Below, in pieces: positions 36,326-47,909 of a stretch of DNA of 64,000 bases (position 1 is its first letter; each line of letters opens with the position of its first letter). The notes beneath the pieces are model-generated. The model was not told where the DNA came from. It did no database searches and worked only from the letters and a program-made list of their open reading frames with translations. The translations under genes and the position numbers were made by a program. The DNA is from Modestobacter italicus (GTDB taxonomy: Bacteria; Actinomycetota; Actinomycetes; Mycobacteriales; Geodermatophilaceae): contig NC_017955.1 in the NCBI RefSeq assembly GCF_000306785.1, forward strand, positions 3,100,001-3,164,000, read 5' to 3'.

Positions 36326-36619
36326 ATGGCCGACCCGCAGGTGCTGAGGGACGTGCTGTCCGACGACGCACTCCTGGTGACGCCCGAGGAGGCGGCAGCC
36401 CTCCTCCGGGTCGGGCGCACGACCGTCTACGCGCTCATGAAGGCCGGGGACCTCCGTCCGGTGCACATCGGCCGTAGCTGTCGACTGCCGAGAAGCGAGC
36501 TCAACCGCTACATCGACAGCCTCACCTCTTCCCGGTCTGAGCAGACACAGCACCTGCAGTTGGGCACGGATCAGAACGGGGCGCGTGGCTCTGTCCACAC
36601 CCTGCCGAGCGGGCACTGA
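36326..36619 (+). CDS. xis: Excisionase-like helix-turn-helix protein
   Basis: 97 residues with a MerR/excisionase-type winged helix (TPEEAAALLRVGRTTVYALM, then RPVHIGRSCRLPRSEL). Proteins like this sit next to tyrosine integrases and direct excision or regulate the integrase. GAGGA precedes the ATG at good distance. It lies 127 bp before the integrase, same strand. Confidence 0.85.
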   Translation: MADPQVLRDVLSDDALLVTPEEAAALLRVGRTTVYALMKAGDLRPVHIGRSCRLPRSELNRYIDSLTSSRSEQTQHLQLGTDQNGARGSVHTLPSGH

Positions 36620-36746
36620 CCTGTGCACTGCCGCCACATGCGACCTCCCCCTGGCGCGACGCTGATCGCAGATCAACTTCGAGCGATGGGCGAGACGTGA
36701 CCGCTACCGGGCCTCAGGACCGGCCACGACGTCCAGGAGTCGTCGC

Positions 36747-37976
36747 GTGACGCCGGCCAAGCGGCGCGGCAACAGCGAAGGCTCGGCACCGCGCCGTCGG
36801 GCCGACGGCAGGTTCCAGATCAACCTGCGCGTCACCGACGAGGACGGCCTCAGCCAGCGCTTCACCGTCTACGGCAGCACGCCCAAGGAGTCCCGCGACA
36901 GGGCGGCGGCGATCAGCGCCCGGATTCTCGGCGGCCAGCCGGCCAAGGACCGTCGGCAGACCGTGCAATCGTTCACGCTGCACTGGATCGACACAACCCT
37001 GCAGGCGTCGGAGCGGAAGCAGAACACCAAGAACTTGTATGCCGGCGTTGCCCGGACGCACGTCCTCAGCAGCTCCCTTGGCCGTCTCACGCTGGACAAG
37101 GTCCGGCCGTCCCACGTCGAGGGCTGGGTCGTCGGACTGCGCCGCAAGGGTCTCGCCGACTCGACCATCCGGACGGCGTACACGGTGCTGCGGGCGATTT
37201 TGGACACCGCCGTGCGAGACGGCGCGATCGGCATCAACCCTGCGGCGGCGATCAAGCGGCCGAAGGTCACGAGCAAGGAGGCCGCGCACCTGACCCCGAC
37301 GCAGGTCGCCGACCTGCTCGATGCAGCTGGCAGTACGCGGTACGCACCCCTGTTCGAGCTCCTTGTCCACACCGGGTTGCGCCGCGGGGAAGCACTTGCG
37401 CTCCGGTGGGCGGACGTCGACCTCGACCGAGGGGTCCTGCGGGTGCGAGGCACCCTGGCCCGCATCGACGGCGCCCTGGTCGTCACCGAGCCCAAGACGG
37501 CCAAGTCCAACCGGTTCGTGCCGATCTCCACCTCCGCGGAGCGCCTCCTCTTGAACTTGCGCAGCGCCCAGGCCGCCGAGCGGCTGCATGCCGGCTCGGC
37601 CTGGCACGAGACCGGCTACGTGTTCACCACCGAGACCGGCGACCCCTGCGACCCGCGCAACGCGCTGCGCGCCTTCAAGGTCGCGGCCGCACGAGCCGGC
37701 CTGCCCGACGCCGGGCTGCACACCCTGCGACACTCCGCAGCCAGCGCCATGCTCAGCCACGGCGTCCCGTTGAAGGTCGTCTCCGACATCCTCGGCCACT
37801 CCTCCATCGCCATCACCGGCGACGTTTACGGCCACGTCTCCCCGGATGTCTCCCGCGACGCCGTGGCCACCCTCGGCGCCGTGCTGAGCAACTCGGGGCC
37901 GGCTGATAGTGGTCAAACTGTCCGACGAAGCAGCAGCAGCCGCTCTCGGTCTCGCGGACCCCGTTTCACCCGCTGA
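36747..37976 (+). CDS. int: Tyrosine integrase of the element
   Basis: 409 residues. N-terminal arm-binding region (about 18-65), SAM-like core-binding domain (about 70-165) and catalytic domain with Arg212, His325-x2-Arg328, His351 and nucleophile Tyr361; all key residues present. GTG start with AGGAG 7 nt upstream. Located downstream of the 3' end of tRNA-Pro, the usual integration target, and pointing toward it. The last 40 residues are basic and Ser/Arg-rich and unlike the family, perhaps altered by the duplication that follows. Confidence 0.92.
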   Translation: MTPAKRRGNSEGSAPRRRADGRFQINLRVTDEDGLSQRFTVYGSTPKESRDRAAAISARILGGQPAKDRRQTVQSFTLHWIDTTLQASERKQNTKNLYAGVARTHVLSSSLGRLTLDKVRPSHVEGWVVGLRRKGLADSTIRTAYTVLRAILDTAVRDGAIGINPAAAIKRPKVTSKEAAHLTPTQVADLLDAAGSTRYAPLFELLVHTGLRRGEALALRWADVDLDRGVLRVRGTLARIDGALVVTEPKTAKSNRFVPISTSAERLLLNLRSAQAAERLHAGSAWHETGYVFTTETGDPCDPRNALRAFKVAAARAGLPDAGLHTLRHSAASAMLSHGVPLKVVSDILGHSSIAITGDVYGHVSPDVSRDAVATLGAVLSNSGPADSGQTVRRSSSSRSRSRGPRFTR

Positions 37977-38105
37977 CGTCACGGCGACCCGGCCTGACGG
38001 CCCCTCACCTGACGCGCGTCCGCCGGCCGCTCCCCCATGGCGCTCTTCGCCGGGGCGAGACCTCCGTGCTGCTGTTCGATCCGGTGCGTCGGTAGGCGGC
38101 CCTCG

Positions 38106-38300
38106 ACACTCCGCAGCCAGCGCCGTGCTCAGCCACGGCGTCGCTGAAGGTGGTCTCCGACGCCCTCGGTCACTTATCCATCGCGATCACCGGCGTCCAC
38201 GGCCATGGCTCCCCCGACGGATCCCAGGGTGCCGTGGCCGTCCTGGGCGCCGTCCTGGGCAACTTAGGGTCGGCTAATGGTGGTCAAAATGGTGGTCAAA
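38106..38300 (+). pseudogene. Remnant of a second integrase C-terminus
   Basis: This stretch repeats 37730-37925 of the intact integrase with many differences: the same HSAAS...LSHG and LGHxSIAITG coding motifs are recognisable, but there are small indels, and the codon for the catalytic Tyr now reads His (GVHGHGSP for GDVYGHVSP). No start and no upstream catalytic part is present. It lies between the intact integrase and tRNA-Pro and marks an older or competing integration at the same target. Confidence 0.82.
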
Positions 38301-38317
38301 CCAGCCTACCGAACGAG

Positions 38318-38351
38318 AGAGGCCGCTCCCGGTTTCCCGGAAACGGCCTCT
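38318..38351 (-). terminator. Hairpin downstream of tRNA-Pro
   Basis: AGAGGCCG and CGGCCTCT form a perfect 8-bp stem around an 18-nt loop, beginning 18 nt after the 3' end of the tRNA on the minus strand. The most likely terminator of the tRNA transcript; it would also stop readthrough from the integrase side. No long T-run. Confidence 0.55.
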
Positions 38352-38369
38352 GAGCTGCACTTTCATCTG

Positions 38370-38443
<74 letters not shown>

Positions 38444-38518
38444 AGCTCCGAGCGCCTCGCGGCCCTCGAACGCTGCCCCGGAAGGTTACCGCACGGCCTC
38501 CCGGGGCCTGGCCGGGGC

Positions 38519-39886
38519 CTACTTCTTCAGGTCCCGGGCCTTGGACTCCCGCACCTTGACCGACACGTCGATCGGGGTGCCGTGGAAGCCGAACTGCTCG
38601 CGCAGCCGGCGCTCCAGGAACCGCCGGTAGCCGGCCTCGAGGAACCCGGTGGAGAAGACCACGAACCGCGGCGGCCGGATGTCCGCCTGGGTCACGTACT
38701 TGATCTTCGGGGCGCGGCCGCCGCGGGCCGGCGGCGGCGTCTCCTGCACCAACGCCCGGATGAACGTGTTCAGCTCCGCCGTCGGCACCCGGGTCTCCCA
38801 GCCGGCCAGCGCCTCCTTGAGGTGCCCGGCCAGCTTGTTCACCCCGCGGCCGGTCAGCGCCGAGATGTTGACCCGGCTGGCCCACTTGACCCGGGCCAGG
38901 TCGCGGTCGATCTCCTTCTCCAGCTGGGCGTGCCGGTCCTCGTCGAGGGTGTCCCACTTGTTGAACGCGATCACCAGCGAGCGGCCGGCCTCGATCACCT
39001 GGGTGATCACCCGCTGGTCCTGCTCGCTGATCACCTCGTCGGCGGCGAGCAGCACGACGGCCACCTCGGCGGCCTCGATCGCCGCCTCGGTGCGCAGGCT
39101 GGCGTAGTACTCGGTGCCGCTGGCGGTGTTCACCCGGCGGCGCAGGCCGGCGGTGTCGACGAACCGCCACTCCTCCCCGCCGATCGTCACGATCGAGTCG
39201 ACCGGGTCCACGGTGGTGCCCGCGACCGAGTCGACGACCGAGCGCTCCTCCTTGCTCAGCCGGTTGATCAGGCTGGACTTGCCCACGTTCGGCCGGCCGA
39301 CCAGCGCGACCCGGCGCGGGCCCCCCTGGTCCTCGGTCTCCCGCGGCGCCTCCGGCATCGCGTCGAGCACCAGGTCGAGCAGGTCACCGCTCCCCCGGCC
39401 GTGCAGCGCGCTGACCGGGAACGGCTCGCCCAGCCCCAGCGACCACAGCTCCGCGGCGCCGGCCTCGCTGCGCTCGTCGTCGACCTTGTTGGCCACCAGG
39501 ATCACCGGCCGGTCGCTGCGCCGGAGCACCCGCGCGGCGGCCAGGTCGGTCTCGGTCGCCCCGACGGAGGCGTCGACGACCAGCACGATCACGTCCGCGG
39601 TCTTCATCGCGTACTCGGCCTGCCGGGCGATCGCCGCGGCCATGCCGGTCGCCTTCGGCTCCCAGCCGCCGGTGTCGACGACGGTGAAGTTCTTGCCGTT
39701 CCACAGCGCCTGGTACGGGATGCGGTCCCGGGTGACCCCGGGGACGTCCTGCACGACGGCGGCGCGACGGCCGATGAACCGGTTGACCAGGGTCGACTTG
39801 CCGACGTTCGGCCGGCCGACGACCGCCACCACGGGCAGCGGCCCGGTCGGCTCGTCGAGGTCGGGGGGCAGGTCGATGTCGCTCAT
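38519..39886 (-). CDS. der: Ribosome biogenesis GTPase Der (EngA)
   Basis: 455-residue double GTPase required for 50S ribosome assembly. Two G domains, each with GRPNVGKS, and a C-terminal KH-like domain ([12 protein letters not shown] at the end). Overlaps cmk by the ATGA pattern, forming the conserved cmk-der pair. Typical length and intact motifs. Confidence 0.96.
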   Translation of the reverse strand: MSDIDLPPDLDEPTGPLPVVAVVGRPNVGKSTLVNRFIGRRAAVVQDVPGVTRDRIPYQALWNGKNFTVVDTGGWEPKATGMAAAIARQAEYAMKTADVIVLVVDASVGATETDLAAARVLRRSDRPVILVANKVDDERSEAGAAELWSLGLGEPFPVSALHGRGSGDLLDLVLDAMPEAPRETEDQGGPRRVALVGRPNVGKSSLINRLSKEERSVVDSVAGTTVDPVDSIVTIGGEEWRFVDTAGLRRRVNTASGTEYYASLRTEAAIEAAEVAVVLLAADEVISEQDQRVITQVIEAGRSLVIAFNKWDTLDEDRHAQLEKEIDRDLARVKWASRVNISALTGRGVNKLAGHLKEALAGWETRVPTAELNTFIRALVQETPPPARGGRAPKIKYVTQADIRPPRFVVFSTGFLEAGYRRFLERRLREQFGFHGTPIDVSVKVRESKARDLKK

Positions 39887-40569
39887 GCGGGCTCTCCTAC
39901 AGCTGTGCGGGCCAGGTCGAGCACGCGCTCGACGACGGCCTCGCGGTCCAGCCCGGTGCTGTCGACGACCACGGCGTCGGCAGCAGGGCGCAGCGGGCTG
40001 TCGGCCCGGCTGCTGTCGTACTCGTCCCGGCGGCGCAGGTCGGCGGCGATCTGCGCGATCCGGGCGGGGTCGGTGACCCCGAGCTGCCCGGCGCGGCGGT
40101 CGGCGCGCGCCTCAGGGGCGGCAGTCAGGTAGATCTTGAGGGTGGCGTCGGGCAGCACGACCGTGCCGATGTCCCGGCCCTCGACGACGACGGCGTCGGC
40201 GGCGGCGACCAGCGCGCGCTGCCGGTCGACCAGCAGCCGGCGCACGGCCGGGACGGCGCTCACCGGCGACACCGCGCGGGTGACCTCGGTGCCGCGGATC
40301 CGCTCGGCCACGTCCACGCCGTCCACGGTGACCGTCTCCGCGTCGGCCGTCGTCCCGACCTGGATGTCGGCGGCGCTGACCGCGCGGCTGATGCCCTCGG
40401 GGTCGTCGAGGTCGACCCCGGCGTCCAGCACGGCGACGGTCGCGGCGCGGTACATCGCGCCGGTGTCCAGGTAGGCCGCACCCAGCCGGGTGGCTACCGC
40501 TCGGGCCACGCTGGACTTGCCCGTCCCCGACGGCCCGTCCAGCGTCACCTGCCCCACGAACTCGCTCAC
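39883..40569 (-). CDS. cmk: Cytidylate kinase
   Basis: 228 residues; phosphorylates CMP/dCMP. P-loop GPSGTGKSS at about 12-20, YLDTGAMYR and GRDIGTVV motifs of bacterial CMP kinase, and RxxxD in the lid. GTG start overlaps the aroH stop (GTGA). Confidence 0.95.
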   Translation of the reverse strand: MSEFVGQVTLDGPSGTGKSSVARAVATRLGAAYLDTGAMYRAATVAVLDAGVDLDDPEGISRAVSAADIQVGTTADAETVTVDGVDVAERIRGTEVTRAVSPVSAVPAVRRLLVDRQRALVAAADAVVVEGRDIGTVVLPDATLKIYLTAAPEARADRRAGQLGVTDPARIAQIAADLRRRDEYDSSRADSPLRPAADAVVVDSTGLDREAVVERVLDLARTAVGEPA

Positions 40570-40928
40570 TGTGCGATGTCCCGACGCAGGGCCACGGCAC
40601 CGCGCAGGTACACGTGCTGCACCTCGGCGCGCGCCCGCGGGGTGTCCACGTGCGCCATCAGCCGCAGCACCCGCGGCAGCGCGTGCGGCACCGCGATCTC
40701 GGTGGCGCACATCAGCGGGACGTCGCCCAGCCCGAGCTCGCGCGCGGCCAGGGCCGGGAACTCCGACACCAGGTCGGGGGTGGCGGTGAACAGGATGCTG
40801 ATCAGGTCCGCCGGGTCGAGCTCGTTGCGCTCCAGGACGGTGCTGACGAGCTCGCGCGTGGCGTCCAGCACCTCGTCGCGGTCGTCGGCGGCCACCTGTG
40901 TCGCTCCCCGGATGGCACGGACGGCCAC
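40566..40928 (-). CDS. aroH: Chorismate mutase, AroH class
   Basis: 120-residue monofunctional chorismate mutase (chorismate to prephenate, Phe/Tyr synthesis). Begins AVRAIRGAT as in the trimeric AroH fold. GTG 40928 is preferred over GTG 40934 because AGGAG lies 7 nt before it. In related actinobacteria aroH sits between the rRNA pseudouridine synthase and cmk; here only the cmk side is adjacent. Confidence 0.93.
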   Translation of the reverse strand: MAVRAIRGATQVAADDRDEVLDATRELVSTVLERNELDPADLISILFTATPDLVSEFPALAARELGLGDVPLMCATEIAVPHALPRVLRLMAHVDTPRARAEVQHVYLRGAVALRRDIAQ

Positions 40929-41030
40929 AGCCACTCTCCTCGATCGACGCGGTGCACGGGTCGCCGCGCACCTCGGTCGAGTCTACGGAGCCCGCGCCAC
41001 CCGCTCCGCCGAGCGCCGGGAGCCCTCCGC

Positions 41031-41944
41031 TCAGCCGATGGGCGCGATGCCCCAGCTGCCGGTCGTGGACTCCCCCGGCTCGAGCCGCAGCACCCGCTCG
41101 CCGGTCGCGAAGGCGTTCGGCGGGCAGGTCATCGGCTCCACCGCGAGCCCGCGCCGGCGGCGCGGCTCGGGCAGCACGTCGCCGGTGAACAGCTGCAGGT
41201 GGCCGTACGCGCCGTCCATCCAGACCGCCGCGCCCCGGCCGTCGGGGCCGGTCAGCCGCACCCAGGCCCGGCCGGCGTCGTCCCGGTCGAGGTCGGTGAA
41301 GCAGTGGTCGACGACCAGGTCACCGACCGGCCGGCCGGCGCGCAGGTCGTACCCCGTGCCCGCGACCGGCTCGGCCCCGGTGGGCAGCGCCCGCTCGTCT
41401 GTCAGCAGGCGGGTCGCCCCGGGTGCGACCAGCGTGCAGTCGTCGACCAGCAGCCCCGCACCGGCGGCCAGGTAGGGGTGGTGGCCCTCCCCGTAGGGCA
41501 CCGCCACCTCACCGGCGTTGGTCGCGGTGGTGGTGACCTGCAACCCCGCCGGGCCGAGCGCGTACGCCACCTGCAGCAGCAGCGTCCACGGGTAGCCCGG
41601 CTGCGGGTGCAGCAGCAGCTCCAGCGCGACGGTGTCGCTGGTCCGGCCGGTCACCCGCCAGGGCAGGTACCGGACCAGGCCGTGAATGGCGTTGTGCGTC
41701 TCCGGCTCCGACAGCGGGGTCTCGTGCTCCTCGCCGTCCCAGCGGTAGCGGCCGTCGCGCAACCGGTTCGGCCACGGCGCCAGCACGTGCCCGCGGGCGC
41801 CGGCCGCCATCTCCCGCTCGCCGTAGCCGTCGAGCAGGTCCCGGCGGTCGGCCCGGTAGGTGCGCAGGCCGCCGCCGACCTCGACGACGACGGCCTCCGC
41901 GCCGGCGGAGCGCAGCGCGAACTGCTCGCCGGTGGGCAGCACCG

Positions 41945-41948
<4 letters not shown>
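41031..41948 (-). CDS. Aldose 1-epimerase-like protein
   Basis: 305 residues of the galactose-mutarotase fold: WPNRLRDGRY near residue 60, NAIHGLVR (catalytic His region) near 90, GEGHHPYL near 160 and a late glutamate in GLAVEPMT. Interconverts sugar anomers, here probably xylose or arabinose given the operon. GTG start overlaps the ABC ATPase stop (GTGA). Confidence 0.88.
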
Positions 41949-43018
<1,070 letters not shown>

Positions 43019-43077
43019 GGGGGCTCCTTCTCGTGCCTCCTCCCCGCGGCAGTGCGGGCAGGTCGTGCAGGGGTGGG

Positions 43078-44478
43078 TCAGGTCCGGTCGGCGGTGAGGT
43101 CGCGGACCTCGGCGTACCGCTCACGGACGTGCGGGACCGGGTCGGCCTCGTAGGTCTCGGTGCTCGTGGCCGGCCAGACTGGCGGGGTCTCCCCACCGGC
43201 CAGCACCCAGGCGGCCTGCCGGGCGGCGCCGTCGGCGACGTACTCCCCCGGCGGCGGCACGAGCACCGGCACCCCCAGGACGGCGGGCGCGACCCGGCGG
43301 ACAGCCTCGGACCGGGCGCCGCCGCCGACCAGGAACACCCGGCGGACCGGGTTGCCCAGCGCGGCGATCGCCTCCAGCCCGTCGGCCAGCCCGCACAGCA
43401 GCCCCTCGACCGCCGCGCGCGCCAGGTACGCGGGCTCGGCGGTGCTGAGCGTCAGGCCGTGCACCGCGCCGGTGGAGCGCGGCCGGTCCGGGGTCCGCTC
43501 GCCCTCCAGGTAGGGCACCAGCACCAGCCCGCCGGACCCGGCCGGCGCGGACAGGGCCAGCCGGGACAGCTCGTCGTGGTCGACGCCGAGCAGCCGGGCG
43601 GTCGCGTCCAGCACCCGGGCCGCGTTGAGCGTGACCGCCAGCGGCAGGAAGTTGCCGGTGGCGTCGGCGAACCCGGCGACCGTGCCGGACGGGTCGGCGC
43701 TGGGGGTGGTCGAGACGGTGGAGACGACGCCCGAGGTGCCGATCGAGACGACGACGTCACCGGGCTCGGCGTTGATGCCCAGCGCGGCCGCGGCGTTGTC
43801 CCCGGTGCCCGGGCCGAGCACCGCACCCCCGCCGGCCACCACGCCGGCCTGCTCGGCCGGGCCGAGCACCCGGGGCAGCACCGGCGTGCTGCCGAAGGCG
43901 CGCTCCAGCAGGTCGGGCCGGTACTCCCCGGTCATCGGCGACCAGTAGCCGGTGCCGCTCGCGTCGCCGCGGTCGGTGACCAGCGCGTCGAGGCCCGGGG
44001 TCCCGGCCAGCTGCCAGGTCAGCCAGTCGTGCGGCAGGCACACCGCCGCCGTCCGGGCCGCGTTGGCCGGCTCGTGCTCGGCCAGCCAGCGCAGCTTGGT
44101 CACCGTGAACGAGGCGACCGGCACCAGGCCGACCGCGTCGGCCCAGGCCTGCCCGCCACCCAGCTCCGCGGTCAGGTCGGTCGCGGCCTGCGCCGACCGG
44201 GTGTCGTTCCACAGCAGCGCCGGCCGCACCACCGCGCCATCGACGTCCAGGCAGACCATCCCGTGCTGCTGCCCGCCGACAGCGACCGCCGCGACGTCGG
44301 CGAGGCCACCGGCCTCGCCGAGCGCCGTCTGCAGTGCTGCCGCCCAGGCGGCGGGGTCGACCTCCGTGCCGTCCGGGTGCGACGCCCGGCCCTCGCGGAC
44401 CAGGGCGCCGGTCCCGGCGTCCCGGACGACGACCTTGCACGACTGGGTCGACGAGTCGACCCCCGCCACCAGGGTCAT
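43078..44478 (-). CDS. xylB: Xylulokinase
   Basis: 466-residue FGGY-family kinase, D-xylulose to D-xylulose 5-phosphate. Starts with [12 protein letters not shown] (phosphate-binding) and contains GGQQHGMV and IGTSGVVS motifs characteristic of XylB. Begins 1 bp after the xylA stop, so the two are translated together. Confidence 0.93.
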   Translation of the reverse strand: MTLVAGVDSSTQSCKVVVRDAGTGALVREGRASHPDGTEVDPAAWAAALQTALGEAGGLADVAAVAVGGQQHGMVCLDVDGAVVRPALLWNDTRSAQAATDLTAELGGGQAWADAVGLVPVASFTVTKLRWLAEHEPANAARTAAVCLPHDWLTWQLAGTPGLDALVTDRGDASGTGYWSPMTGEYRPDLLERAFGSTPVLPRVLGPAEQAGVVAGGGAVLGPGTGDNAAAALGINAEPGDVVVSIGTSGVVSTVSTTPSADPSGTVAGFADATGNFLPLAVTLNAARVLDATARLLGVDHDELSRLALSAPAGSGGLVLVPYLEGERTPDRPRSTGAVHGLTLSTAEPAYLARAAVEGLLCGLADGLEAIAALGNPVRRVFLVGGGARSEAVRRVAPAVLGVPVLVPPPGEYVADGAARQAAWVLAGGETPPVWPATSTETYEADPVPHVRERYAEVRDLTADRT

Positions 44479-44479
44479 G

Positions 44480-45667
44480 TCAGCGCGCGCCGAGCAGGTG
44501 CTCGATCATCAGCTGGTCGATCCGGGTGACGCCGGCACCGCGCTGGGCCACCGTCTCGGCGTCGAAGTCCTCCAGCGCCGAGCGGTCGGCCAGCAGCTCC
44601 TCGTAGCCGCCCTCGCCCACGGTGGGCGTGCGCAGGTCCGGGACCTTGGCGGCGGCCAGCGCCTCCTGCACCTCGGGGTCGGCGCGGAAGGCCGCAGCCC
44701 GCTCCTTGAGCAGCAGGTAGGTGCGCATGTTCGCGGCGGCCGAGCGCCACACGCCGTCCATGTCCTCGGTGCGCAGCGGCTTGTAGTCGAAGTGCCGCGG
44801 GCCGTCGTAGGTCGGGCCTCCTGTGAGGCTGCCGTTCTCCAGCAGGTCGACGGTGGAGAAGGCCTGCAGCAGGTCGCCGTGGCCGAACACCAGGTCCTGG
44901 TCGAACTTCGGCCCGTGCTGGCCGTTGAGGTCGATGTGGAAGAGCTTGCCCAGCCAGATCGCCTCGGCGATGCCGTGGGTGTAGTTCAGGTTCGCCATCT
45001 GCTCGTGGCCGACCTCGGGGTTGATCCCGACGAGGTCCTTGTGCTGCAGCCGGGAGATGAAGGCGATCGCGTGCCCGATGGTGGGCAGGAAGATGTCGCC
45101 GCGCGGCTCGTTGGGCTTGGGCTCCAGGGCGAAGCGCAGGCCGTAGCCGCGGTCCTCCGAGTACTGCGCCAGGGTGTCGATCGCCTCGGCGTAGCGGTCC
45201 AGCGAGGCGAGGAGGTCCTTGGCCACGTCGACCTCGGCGCCCTCGCGGCCGCCCCACAGCACGTAGGTCTTCGCGCCCAGCTCGGCCGCCAGGTCCATGT
45301 TGCGCATGACCTTGCGCATCGCGAAGCGGCGCACCTCGCGGTCGTTGGCGGTCAGCCCGCCCTCCTTGAACACCGGGTGGGTGAACAGGTTCGTCGTCAC
45401 CATCGGCACGACCAGGCCGGTCTCGTCCAGCGCTGCGCGGAAGCGCTTGATCCGCTCGTCGCGGGCGGTGGTGTCGCTGCCGAAGGGGATGACGTCGTCG
45501 TCGTGGAAGGTGACCCCGTAGGCGCCCATCTCGGCGAGCTTGTGGATGGACTCGACCACGTCGACCTCGGGACGGGTGGCGTCACCGAACGGGTCGCGGG
45601 CCTGCCAGCCCACGGTCCACAGGCCGAAGCTGAACTTGTCCTCGGGGGTCGGCTGCAGGGTGCTCAT
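44480..45667 (-). CDS. xylA: Xylose isomerase
   Basis: 395 residues, the short class I actinobacterial type. Catalytic His in VTFHDDDV, metal ligands in [11 protein letters not shown] and [15 protein letters not shown]. Converts D-xylose to D-xylulose. First gene of xylA-xylB-ATPase-epimerase; divergent from the ROK repressor with an operator-like inverted repeat in between. Confidence 0.96.
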   Translation of the reverse strand: MSTLQPTPEDKFSFGLWTVGWQARDPFGDATRPEVDVVESIHKLAEMGAYGVTFHDDDVIPFGSDTTARDERIKRFRAALDETGLVVPMVTTNLFTHPVFKEGGLTANDREVRRFAMRKVMRNMDLAAELGAKTYVLWGGREGAEVDVAKDLLASLDRYAEAIDTLAQYSEDRGYGLRFALEPKPNEPRGDIFLPTIGHAIAFISRLQHKDLVGINPEVGHEQMANLNYTHGIAEAIWLGKLFHIDLNGQHGPKFDQDLVFGHGDLLQAFSTVDLLENGSLTGGPTYDGPRHFDYKPLRTEDMDGVWRSAAANMRTYLLLKERAAAFRADPEVQEALAAAKVPDLRTPTVGEGGYEELLADRSALEDFDAETVAQRGAGVTRIDQLMIEHLLGAR

Positions 45668-45732
45668 CGGTGAGTTCCTCTCGCGGGGTGCGGGGAGTGG
45701 GGAGCGGGAACGCGTCGCCCACCCGGACGATC

Positions 45733-45755
45733 TTTTGTTCTGTCTCGAAACATAA
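45733..45755. promoter_or_regulatory. Putative XylR operator
   Basis: TTTTGTTC and AAACATAA form an imperfect inverted repeat (6 of 8) around a 7-bp centre in the 113-bp xylA/xylR intergenic region, the most AT-rich spot nearby. ROK-type xylose repressors bind AT-rich dyads in this position. Confidence 0.55.
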
Positions 45756-45780
45756 GGCAGGGAGCGGCTAACCTCAAGCG

Positions 45781-46983
45781 GTGACACAGCGACTGGCCGG
45801 GGCGCCGAGCAGTGCCCGGCAGTCGACCGTCCGGACGACGAACCTGGGTCTGGTGCTGCGCACGGTCTGCGCCGCCGACGGGCCGCTGTCGCGCGCCGAC
45901 GTCGCCGCCGTCACCGGGGTGACCCGGGCGACCGCGGCCCGGCTGGTCGACGAGCTGGTGGCCGCCGGGCTGCTGGACGAGGTGGAGCGTGAGCTGCTCC
46001 CCCGCCGTGGCCGGCCGGCCACGCCGCTGGTCCCCGGCGCCCGCTTCGCCGCGCTGGGGCTGCAGGCCGACGCCGGGCTGCTCGCCGCCCGGGTGGTCGA
46101 CCTCCGCGGCCGGGTGGTCGCCGAGCGGGTCGAGCCCGGCGACCTGCGCGGCAGCGACCCCGCGGTCGCGCTCGAAGCGCTGGGCGCGCTGGCCACCGAC
46201 GTCCTCGCCGGGCTGCCGGCCGACGCCTGCCTGGTCGGGGCCGGGCTGGCACTGCCCGGCGTGGTGGACGCCGACGCCGGCGTGCTGCTGCGCGCGCCGA
46301 ACCTCGGCTGGTCCGACCTGCGCCCGGGGCCGCTGCTGGCGCCGTTCGTGCCGGCCGGCCTGGACGTCGTCCCCGGCAACGAGGCCGACCTGGCAGCCCG
46401 CACCGTCGCCGAGGAGGCACCGGGCCGGGCCGGGCCGCACCGCGACTTCGTCTACCTGTCGGGTCAGATCGGCATCGGCGGTGCCGTCGTCCTCGGCGGC
46501 CGGGTGACCGGCAGCTCCGGCTGGGCCGGCGAGGTGGGCCACGTGTGCGTCGACCCCGACGGCCCGGCCTGCAGCTGCGGCTCCACCGGCTGCCTGGAGC
46601 TCTACGCCGGCCGGCACGCGCTGCTCCGCGCCGCCGGGCTGCCGCTGGACGCCCCGCCCGGCGACCTGGTCCGGCTGGCCGCCGAGGGCGACCCGGCGGC
46701 GGTCGCCGCGCTGGACGCCGGCGCGTGGGCCCTCGGCGTGGCCCTGGCCGGCGTGGTCAACGTGGTGGGCATCCCGACCGTCGTCCTGGGCGGGCACCTG
46801 GCGGAGCTCGCCGACCTGCTCCGCCCGGCGCTCGAGGAGCACCTGGCCCGCCGGGTCCTGTCCGCCCGGTGGCGCCGACCGCGGGTGGTCAGCGTCCCGG
46901 GCCCGCCGGCGGCCGGCGCGAGCGGCGCCGCCCTGCAGGCGCTGGACGACGTCCTCACCGATCCGGCCCGCCAGCTGGGCTGA
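45781..46983 (+). CDS. xylR: ROK-family repressor, XylR-type
   Basis: 400 residues: N-terminal winged HTH (about 15-75, [21 protein letters not shown]) and a ROK sugar-binding domain with the ExGH motif ([10 protein letters not shown]) and zinc-type cysteines [10 protein letters not shown]. Divergent from xylA, so most likely the xylose-responsive repressor of the operon and perhaps of the transporter it converges on. GTG start; no clear ribosome site. Confidence 0.88.
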   Translation: MTQRLAGAPSSARQSTVRTTNLGLVLRTVCAADGPLSRADVAAVTGVTRATAARLVDELVAAGLLDEVERELLPRRGRPATPLVPGARFAALGLQADAGLLAARVVDLRGRVVAERVEPGDLRGSDPAVALEALGALATDVLAGLPADACLVGAGLALPGVVDADAGVLLRAPNLGWSDLRPGPLLAPFVPAGLDVVPGNEADLAARTVAEEAPGRAGPHRDFVYLSGQIGIGGAVVLGGRVTGSSGWAGEVGHVCVDPDGPACSCGSTGCLELYAGRHALLRAAGLPLDAPPGDLVRLAAEGDPAAVAALDAGAWALGVALAGVVNVVGIPTVVLGGHLAELADLLRPALEEHLARRVLSARWRRPRVVSVPGPPAAGASGAALQALDDVLTDPARQLG

Positions 46984-46991
46984 CCCGGCCG

Positions 46992-47909
46992 TCACTTCCC
47001 GAAGCCGGCGGTGAGGCCGCTGAGCAGGTACCGGCGGCCGAACAGGTAGACGAAGAAGATCGGCAGCAGCGACAGGGTGACCGCGGCCAACAGCCCCGGC
47101 ACGTTGGTGCCGAACTGGCTCTGGAAGGTCGTCAACCCGACCGTCAGCGTGCGCTGGTCCGACGACTGGGTGAGCACCAGCGGGAACAGGAAGCCGTTCC
47201 AGGCGCCCATCGCGGTGAACACCGCGACCGTGGTGATCGCCGGGCGGGCCAGCGGCAGCACCAGGTGGCGCAGCGTGCCGAACGCCCCGGCCCCGTCGAG
47301 GGTCTGCGCCTCGTACAGCTCGTTCGGGATGTCCCGCAGGCTGTTGGTCATCACCAGCAGCGACACCGGCAGCGCGAAGGCCGCGGTCGGCAGGATGATC
47401 GCCAGCAGGGTGTCGTACAGGTGCAGCTGGTTGATCAGCAGGTACACCGGGATGATCGTCGCCTGCGCGGGCACCGCCAGGCCGATGAGCATGACCGAGA
47501 AGCCCCGCTGCACCACCGGCCCGGCGTTGCGGGCCACGGCGTAGGCCGCCGGCACCGTCAGCGCGACCACGATGGCGACGGTGCCCAGCGTGACCACGAT
47601 GTTGTTGACGAAGTACCGGCCGAACCCACCGGTGAAGACCGACTCGTAGTTCTCCAGCGTCGGGTTGCCCGGCGGCTTCAGCGGGTTGTCGGTCAGGTAG
47701 TCCTGCCGGGTCCGGAAGCTGCCGTTGACCATGTAGTAGAGCGGCACCAGGACCAGCAGCAGCCAGATGACCGACAGCACGCCGGCCAGCCAGTTCGGGC
47801 GCTCCCGGCCGACGCGGCGGCGCCGGGCCGGCGCGGTGGTGACCGGGCCGGCGGGCTCGGTGGAGGCCGGCACCCGCGCCATCGGGGTGCCGGACTGGGT
47901 GAGGCTCAC
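46992..47909 (-). CDS. Sugar ABC transporter permease, MalG-type
   Basis: 305 residues, six membrane helices and the EAA loop (EAQTLDGAGAFGTLRHLVLP) that contacts the ATPase. GTG start overlaps the partner permease stop (GTGA). Ends 8 bp from the convergent xylR stop. Confidence 0.92.
   Translation of the reverse strand: MSLTQSGTPMARVPASTEPAGPVTTAPARRRRVGRERPNWLAGVLSVIWLLLVLVPLYYMVNGSFRTRQDYLTDNPLKPPGNPTLENYESVFTGGFGRYFVNNIVVTLGTVAIVVALTVPAAYAVARNAGPVVQRGFSVMLIGLAVPAQATIIPVYLLINQLHLYDTLLAIILPTAAFALPVSLLVMTNSLRDIPNELYEAQTLDGAGAFGTLRHLVLPLARPAITTVAVFTAMGAWNGFLFPLVLTQSSDQRTLTVGLTTFQSQFGTNVPGLLAAVTLSLLPIFFVYLFGRRYLLSGLTAGFGK

Noticed and set aside
37988-38003. A stretch resembling the tRNA-Pro 3' end (CGGCCTGACGG versus CGGGCTGACAGG)
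   Set aside because: Too short and too diverged to call an attachment site; similar matches are expected by chance in this base composition.
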